A DNA stretch of 16,468 nt from JBGOUJ01 sp041477005 (GTDB lineage Bacteria; Acidobacteriota; Terriglobia; Bryobacterales; JACQDG01), in the NCBI GenBank assembly GCA_041477005.1, contig JBGOUJ010000099.1, positions 1-16,468 of the forward strand, given 5' to 3'. The translations under genes and the position numbers were made by a program. Positions within the stretch are counted from its first letter, which is position 1, and the number at the start of each line of letters is the position of its first letter. The notes beneath the pieces are model-generated. The model saw only the letters and a list, made by a program, of their open reading frames with translations, had not been told where the DNA came from and did no database searches. Shown piece after piece: positions 12,550 to 16,468 of this stretch.

Positions 12550-13168
12550 ATGTGCCGCGGCCGTTCCCCCGCGAGCTGCGCTCCACCCGGCGCGCCAACG
12601 CCAGCCTCGGCAGCAGCTTTTCCAGGTGATCGCTCAACGCCGCCACCCGCTCCGATTCCGACTTCAGGCTCAGCAAACGCTGCTTCAAATCCAGATCCAA
12701 CGGCAAAACGCTGGCCATCGCAAAGCTGGCCGAGCCGCTTTCCGGCGTGGGAGCTTCCCGTGACTGGGCCGGCAGAAACCCCAGCACCTGCTCGAACAGG
12801 TCCGTCAGGCGCCGCAGCTTCTCCCCGGCCGGCGCGGTATCCGGATCGTCGGCGAAGAAATGCACACCGGCCCGCAAGTAAGGCTTCTCTTCGTCCAGGA
12901 ATAGAATCTCGAACCTCCGCCGGCCCGCGGATAAGATGTCCATGCGGCCATCGGGATACCGCTTGGTCACTTTTTCGACTGCCGCCGTGCAACCGACGTT
13001 CAGCAGCGACCGGTCCTTGCTGAGCACAATGCCGAACTCGGAGCGCTGCTCGATCGCTTCCCCGATCATGAGCTTGTAGCGCTCTTCGAAGATGTGCAAG
13101 GGCAAAGTCTCGGCCGGCAGCATCACCACCTCCAGCGGGAACAGTGGCAGCAGCAGGTCCGAGGGCAT
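12548..13168 (-). CDS. Stand-alone LON substrate-binding (N-terminal) domain protein
   Basis: This 206-aa protein begins MPSDLLLPLFPLEVVMLPAETLPLHIFEERYKLMI. The LPLFPLxxVxLPxxxLPLHIFExRYxxM pattern is the hallmark of the LON substrate-binding domain. The rest keeps the domain's core (FGIVLSKDRSLLNVGCTAAVEKV, RYPDGRMDILSAGRRRFEIL) and then a helical C-terminal part (~125-195). No AAA ATPase or Ser-Lys protease domain follows, so it is not Lon protease. Such single-domain proteins are common and their role is unresolved; substrate recognition or adaptor functions are suggested. The ATG is complement 13166-13168. A CATAAT hexamer lies 5 nt upstream of it on the minus strand and there is no Shine-Dalgarno, so a near-leaderless start is possible. 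It diverges from the SDR gene with only 8 nt between start codons. Its stop lies inside palindrome C. Confidence 0.87.
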   Translation of the reverse strand: MPSDLLLPLFPLEVVMLPAETLPLHIFEERYKLMIGEAIEQRSEFGIVLSKDRSLLNVGCTAAVEKVTKRYPDGRMDILSAGRRRFEILFLDEEKPYLRAGVHFFADDPDTAPAGEKLRRLTDLFEQVLGFLPAQSREAPTPESGSASFAMASVLPLDLDLKQRLLSLKSESERVAALSDHLEKLLPRLALARRVERSSRGNGRGT

Positions 13169-13176
13169 GCTACATT

Positions 13177-14004
13177 ATGGCTTTCCGGGCGCTGGCAGGC
13201 AACGGTCTGCGCCGCCCTTTCAGGGTGGATCTACAGGGAAAGGTCGTGCTGATAACCGGCGCCTCCAGGGGCATCGGCGAGGCCTGCGCCCAGGCCTTCG
13301 CGCGGCGCGGCGCGAAGCTGGTCCTGACGGCGCGGTCGGGCGAAGCGCTGGACCGGGTTTGCCGGGCGGTCGCGCCGGCGCCGGCCCAAGCGGTTCCGGC
13401 CGACCTGCTCCGGCCGGAAAGCGTGGAGATGCTGGTCGAGCGCTCTCTGGCTTGCTTCGGCCGGGTGGATGTGCTCCTCAACAATGCCGGCGTGGGACTT
13501 TATGTGCCCAGTTGGCAGGCCGATGCCGCCCGCACCCGCGAGATGATGGAGATCAATTTCTTCGCCCCGCTGGCGTTGATTCGGGGTCTCGCGCCCCACA
13601 TGCGCCGGCAGGGCCTGGGGACGATCGTCAACGTCAGCTCCATCGCCGGCAAGATCCCTTTGCCCTGGCTGACGCTCTATTCGGCGAGCAAGGCCGCTCT
13701 GAATTACGTCTCGGACTGCCTCCGCATGGAGCTGCGCGGCACGGGAATCAAAGTGGTCTCCGTTTGCCCCGGCTACGTCTCGACCGGCTTCCCCCAGCAC
13801 GTGCTGGGCGGCGAGATTCCCCCGGCGGTCGCCAACCGCAAGAGTTTTACGATCACCCGCGAGCAATGCGCCGAGGCCATCGTTCGCGGCGTGGAGAAGG
13901 GCAAGCGCACGGTCGTCATTCCACGCTCGGGCTGGCTGTTGATCGGCCTGGCGCGGCTGCTGCCGTGGCCGGTCCATGCGGTGCTGGCCCGGATGAAGAG
14001 TTAG
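13177..14004 (+). CDS. Short-chain dehydrogenase/reductase (classical SDR)
   Basis: From ATG 13177 the protein is 275 aa. The cofactor-binding motif TGASRGIG is at 27-34, the structural NNAG at 102-105, and the catalytic residues are S155, Y168 and K172 (VNVSSIAGK ... YSASKAAL), spaced as in classical SDRs. The segment VCPGYVSTGF follows, as expected. The C-terminus, TVVIPRSGWLLIGLARLLPWPVHAVLARMKS, is hydrophobic and may associate with the membrane, as in DltE/YqjQ-like SDRs. R58 after the second strand (LVLTARS) hints at NADP preference. The substrate is unknown. The start is uncertain: no Shine-Dalgarno precedes the ATG, and the GTG at 13225 (VDLQGKVVLITG) would give 259 aa and begins where family homology begins. 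The gene diverges from the LON-domain gene across 8 nt. Confidence 0.88.
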   Translation: MAFRALAGNGLRRPFRVDLQGKVVLITGASRGIGEACAQAFARRGAKLVLTARSGEALDRVCRAVAPAPAQAVPADLLRPESVEMLVERSLACFGRVDVLLNNAGVGLYVPSWQADAARTREMMEINFFAPLALIRGLAPHMRRQGLGTIVNVSSIAGKIPLPWLTLYSASKAALNYVSDCLRMELRGTGIKVVSVCPGYVSTGFPQHVLGGEIPPAVANRKSFTITREQCAEAIVRGVEKGKRTVVIPRSGWLLIGLARLLPWPVHAVLARMKS

Positions 14005-14080
14005 CAGCGGAGCCGCGACCGTAAGGGAGGGGCTGCCGAGGACCGGGAATCCGCTCGGATGGAAGCTGTGAAAAAATCGA

Positions 14081-14165
14081 ATTGGGCCGCGAATGAACGC
14101 GAATGCACGCAAATGGGGGCGCCGTTTTCATTCGCGTTCATTTCCGTTCATTCGCGGCCATAATT
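14081..14165. repeat. Intergenic palindrome B, built from ~10-nt words
   Basis: A ~31-bp imperfect stem pairs 14085-14115 with 14129-14159, including perfect 15-bp outer arms (14085-14099 with 14145-14159); AATT flanks both sides. The arms tandemly repeat the word GCGAATGAAC with small changes. The centre, 14113-14131, reads ATGGGGGCGCCGTTTTCAT, identical to palindrome A at 17 of 19 positions although the arm words differ. It fills the gap between the SDR gene and aroK. The remainder of that gap (14005-14080 and 14166-14200) shows nothing else I recognise. Confidence 0.85.
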
Positions 14166-14200
14166 CTCGCGGGCCTTACTCTGGCGGCTGCGGCTCGGCT

Positions 14201-14206
14201 TATTAT
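14201..14206 (+). promoter_or_regulatory. Putative -10 of a leaderless aroK promoter
   Basis: TATTAT (5 of 6 to consensus) ends 6 nt before the aroK ATG, so +1 would fall on the A of the start codon. No Shine-Dalgarno is present. The -35 region is not recognisable. It lies just downstream of palindrome B. Confidence 0.45.
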
Positions 14207-14212
14207 TTCACC

Positions 14213-14740
14213 ATGCACCTCAAGCTCAAGATCGCTCCAGTCCTGGTCCTGGTTGGCTTCATGGGTTCGGGCAAGTCAACCGCCGGGCGATTGCTGGCGG
14301 AGCGGCTGGGCTGGTCTTTCCTCGATCTGGACGAGGAAATCGAGCGCCGCGCCGGCAAGGCCGTCACCCAGATCTTCGAGCAGGAGGGCGAGTCCCGGTT
14401 CCGGCAGTTGGAGCATGAGGCGCTGGTCGAACAACTACAGTTGTCGCGGAATGGACGCCCACGGGTGCTGGCCGTGGGCGGCGGCGCGTTTGTGGAAGCC
14501 AGGAACCAGCAGCAACTGGAGATGGGCGGCATCTCCATCTGGCTGGACTGCCCGGTGGAGACGCTCTGGGAGCGGGTCTCCCGCGAGTCCCACCGGCCGC
14601 TGGCCCAACGGCGCGAAGACTTCGAGCGCCTCTACCGCGAGCGCCTGCCGCATTACCAGCGCGCCGATTTCACGCTGCCGGCCGGCGCTGCCGAGCCGCT
14701 CGAGGTCGTCGAAGCGATCCTCAAGCTGCCCCTGTTCTGA
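14213..14740 (+). CDS. aroK: Shikimate kinase
   Basis: The enzyme phosphorylates shikimate at the 3-OH with ATP, the fifth step of the chorismate pathway to aromatic amino acids. From ATG 14213 the protein is 175 aa, normal for the family. It shows Walker A GFMGSGKST (15-23), the shikimate-binding pair in FLDLDEEIERRAG (D38, D40), EGESRFRQLE (R64 region), AVGGGAF (GGG at 89-91) and the lid arginine in HRPL (R128). The end, LPHYQRADFTL, matches the family's RxPxYxxAD. The frame is open upstream into palindrome B, but those codons have no homology. A TATTAT 6 nt before the ATG and no Shine-Dalgarno suggest a leaderless start. The LolD-like gene follows after 3 nt, so the two are probably co-transcribed. 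Confidence 0.94.
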   Translation: MHLKLKIAPVLVLVGFMGSGKSTAGRLLAERLGWSFLDLDEEIERRAGKAVTQIFEQEGESRFRQLEHEALVEQLQLSRNGRPRVLAVGGGAFVEARNQQQLEMGGISIWLDCPVETLWERVSRESHRPLAQRREDFERLYRERLPHYQRADFTLPAGAAEPLEVVEAILKLPLF

Positions 14741-14743
14741 AAA

Positions 14744-15460
14744 ATGCCTCCCCTGATCCGCACCGTTCAACTGGCGCGCCTCTACCGTTCCGGCGCGGCG
14801 GAACTGCCTGTTTTCACCGACATCAACCTGGAAGTGGAGCGCGGCGAGCGCCTGGCTATCGTCGGCGAGTCGGGCGCCGGCAAGTCCACGCTGCTCTATC
14901 TACTAGGCCTGCTGGACAGGCCTAGTGCCGGTGCGATATACTTTGAATCAAGGAGCCTGCTGGAGCTCACGGAGGCGGAATTAGCGGAATTCCGGAACCG
15001 TCAAGTTGGCTTCGTTTGGCAGATTCACTATCTGCTGCCGGAGTTTACGGCGCTTGAGAACGTGATGATGCCCTTGTTGATCGGGGGTCGGAGTCAGAGG
15101 CAGGCGGAACCGGAAGCTGCGGCGCGGCTGGCGGAAGTGGGTCTGGCCGACAGGGCCTCGCACCGGTCCGGGGAGCTTTCCGGGGGAGAGCAGCAGCGCG
15201 TTGCTCTTGCCCGAGCGCTGGTCCACAGGCCCAGTTTGTTGTTGGCCGACGAGCCAACCGGGAATCTGGACCTCAGGAACGGCGAGATGATCTTTGATCT
15301 GATCGGCCAGTTGCACCGCTCCCATAACCTGACCTCTGTGATCGTGACTCACAATGTGGCTTTCGCCCGGAAATGCGACCGGGTGTTGCGTCTGGAGGCG
15401 GGCCGGCTGATCCCGCTGGAGGGAGAGGAATCCGGGCCGGGGCGCTCCCACGGGCCGTAA
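14744..15460 (+). CDS. lolD: ABC transporter ATP-binding protein, LolD/MacB-type
   Basis: This 238-aa ATPase has Walker A GESGAGKST (41-49), Q-loop Q93 in FVWQIHYLLPEFTALENV, signature LSGGEQQR (145-152), Walker B LLLADE (165-170, catalytic E170) and switch H203 (VTHN). The HYLLPEFTALENVMMPLLI segment is very close to LolD, the ATPase that powers extraction of lipoproteins from the inner membrane to LolA; related MacB/FtsE-type ATPases share the fold. No LolC/E permease lies beside it in this window, so the partner is elsewhere and the symbol is by similarity. It starts 3 nt after aroK. Two oddities: a perfect 10-bp hairpin at 14902-14926 just after Walker A, and a shift from GC-rich codons to CTA, ATA, AGG, TCA and TTA from that point on, which suggests a mosaic gene. 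Confidence 0.85.
   Translation: MPPLIRTVQLARLYRSGAAELPVFTDINLEVERGERLAIVGESGAGKSTLLYLLGLLDRPSAGAIYFESRSLLELTEAELAEFRNRQVGFVWQIHYLLPEFTALENVMMPLLIGGRSQRQAEPEAAARLAEVGLADRASHRSGELSGGEQQRVALARALVHRPSLLLADEPTGNLDLRNGEMIFDLIGQLHRSHNLTSVIVTHNVAFARKCDRVLRLEAGRLIPLEGEESGPGRSHGP
14902..14926. repeat. Perfect 10-bp intragenic inverted repeat in lolD
   Basis: ACTAGGCCTG and CAGGCCTAGT flank a 5-nt loop (CTGGA). The repeat lies inside coding sequence right after the Walker A region and marks the point where codon use changes. A longer relative spacing pair, GGAATCC/GGATTCC, spans the end of the gene (15427-15433 and 15461-15467) with a GC-rich hairpin between, but no T-run follows. Confidence 0.6.
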
Positions 15461-15517
15461 GGATTCCTTCACGACTTGTAACGGATTGATTTTGGGGGGT
15501 TTGGAGACCTGGGTTTT

Positions 15518-16468
15518 ATGTTTGAACGATACACGGAAAAGGCGCGCCGGGTGATTTTCTTCGCCCGGTACGAGGCGAGCCAGTTCGGAAGCCCGTACAT
15601 CGAGACCGAGCACCTGCTGCTCGGTCTGCTCCGCGAGGACAAGGCGCTGGCCAACCGTTTTCTACGCTCCCACGCCGCCGTCGAATCCATCCGCAAACAG
15701 ATCGAGGGACACACCACCGTTCGCGAGAAGGTTTCCACTTCGGTCGATCTGCCGCTCAGCCACGAGTGCAAGCGCGTGCTCGCCTACGCGGCCGAAGAGG
15801 CCGAGCGGCTCTCCCACAAGCACATCGGGACCGAGCACCTGCTGCTCGGCCTGTTGCGCGAAGATAAGTGCTTTGCCGCCGAGATCCTCCACGAGCGCGG
15901 CCTGCGCCTGTCGACCATCCGCGAGGAATTGCAGCGCTCCCAATCCGAGAAGCTGCTCTCCAATCGTCCCAAGGAAAGCTCGCTGCTTTCCGAATTCAGC
16001 CGCGACCTGACACAGGCCGCCATGGACAACGCGCTAGATCCCCTGATCGGCCGGGAGGCCGAGCTGGAGCGGGTGGTCCAAATCCTCTGCCGCCGCACCA
16101 AGAACAACCCGGTGCTGATCGGCGAGCCCGGCGTCGGCAAGACGGCCATCGTCGAGGGCCTGGCCCAGCACATCGCCGACGGCGAGGTGCCGTCCTTTTT
16201 GGCCGACAAGCGAATCCTGGCGCTCGATCTCTCGCTGATCGTGGCCGGCACCAAGTACCGCGGCCAGTTTGAGGAGCGCCTCAAGACCATCATGAAGGAG
16301 CTGATGGAGAACCAGAACGCCATCATCTTCATCGACGAGTTGCACACCATTGTGGGCGCCGGTTCCGCGGAAGGCACCATGGATGCCTCGAACATCATCA
16401 AGCCTGCGCTCAGCCGCGGCGAGATGCAGTGCATCGGCGCAACCACGCTCAACGAGTACCGCAAATAC
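15518..16468 (+). CDS. clpC: ATP-dependent Clp protease ATP-binding subunit ClpC, N-terminal part
   Basis: This is the first 317 codons of a gene that runs off the right edge with no stop. The AAA+ unfoldase delivers proteins to ClpP for degradation. The N-domain (1-~145) has two Clp_N repeats, each with TEHLLLGLLRED (30-41 and 105-116). A linker leads to the first AAA domain, with PLIGREAELERVVQIL (~175-190), Walker A GEPGVGKT (202-209), the pore-loop region GTKYRGQFEERLK (~244-256) and Walker B IIFIDE (269-274). The start MFERYTEKARRVIFFARYEA is the standard ClpC N-terminus. The middle domain and second AAA domain, which separate ClpC from ClpA/B, are not visible; the N-terminus favours ClpC. 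A GGAG lies 11 nt upstream, a weak Shine-Dalgarno. I see no CtsR- or CIRCE-like operator in the 57-nt gap after lolD. Confidence 0.9.
   Translation, partial: MFERYTEKARRVIFFARYEASQFGSPYIETEHLLLGLLREDKALANRFLRSHAAVESIRKQIEGHTTVREKVSTSVDLPLSHECKRVLAYAAEEAERLSHKHIGTEHLLLGLLREDKCFAAEILHERGLRLSTIREELQRSQSEKLLSNRPKESSLLSEFSRDLTQAAMDNALDPLIGREAELERVVQILCRRTKNNPVLIGEPGVGKTAIVEGLAQHIADGEVPSFLADKRILALDLSLIVAGTKYRGQFEERLKTIMKELMENQNAIIFIDELHTIVGAGSAEGTMDASNIIKPALSRGEMQCIGATTLNEYRKY

Noticed and set aside
11754..12992. A 412-codon minus-strand protein ending in the auxiliary lipoprotein
   Set aside because: The upstream half overlaps the LON gene in another frame and reads through palindrome C. A Shine-Dalgarno and lipobox place the real start at GTG 12392.
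15427..15467. Intrinsic terminator after lolD
   Set aside because: GGAATCC/GGATTCC enclose a GC-rich hairpin, but the outer arms are 27 nt apart and no T-run follows. Not enough to call a terminator.

Overview
The window is GC-rich, densely packed bacterial chromosome. Its gene content fits a soil or sediment heterotroph, and I lean towards Acidobacteriota (Bryobacterales/Solibacteres-like). The reasons are a beta-propeller/phosphoesterase fusion beside a GH57 glycosidase, an ECF sigma/anti-sigma/DUF3106 cluster, and word-built intergenic palindromes. No rRNA or marker gene is present, so the assignment is inference. I see no transposase, phage gene, CRISPR array, tRNA or rRNA.

Layout. 1-177 (-): N-terminus of an amidase, diverging from nadE (205-1854, +). 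1881-1970: a large intergenic palindrome. 1983-6550 (+): a secreted YncE-like propeller/phosphoesterase, then a GH57 glycosidase 5 nt later. 6580-6987 (+): a class II-type cytochrome c with its own TATAAT promoter. 7000-8726 (-): an ECF sigma factor, a zinc-binding membrane anti-sigma factor and a DUF3106-like exported protein, read in that order. 8878-10010 (-): thpR overlapping plsY. 10060-11803 (+): promoter, a small polycysteine leader ORF, cysE, and a PfkB-family hexose-phosphate kinase overlapping cysE by 4 nt. 11754-12392 (-): an ABC-transport auxiliary lipoprotein whose 3' end overlaps the kinase. 12461-12549: a second, degenerate palindrome. 12548-13168 (-): a stand-alone LON-domain protein, diverging from a short-chain dehydrogenase (13177-14004, +). 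14081-14165: a third palindrome. 14213-16468 (+): aroK, a LolD-like ABC ATPase, and the first 317 codons of clpC.

The best candidate for an undescribed system is the leader of cysE. A consensus TTGACA promoter is placed so that transcription should begin at, or 2 nt before, the ATG of an 18-codon ORF, MFQQLKCCCSGPTSRRRT. It carries three consecutive Cys codons and lies 61 nt upstream of the cysteine-biosynthesis gene cysE. This is the architecture of a leaderless, cysteine-responsive attenuator, known experimentally from mycobacteria and apparently present here in an unrelated lineage.

Two further patterns stand out. Three intergenic palindromes have arms built from different ~10-nt words but share a conserved centre ending in GTTTTCAT. 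Several genes (thpR, aroK, the LON gene, nadE and the leader ORF) have a -10-like hexamer about 5-10 nt before the start codon and no Shine-Dalgarno, suggesting that leaderless transcription is common in this organism.
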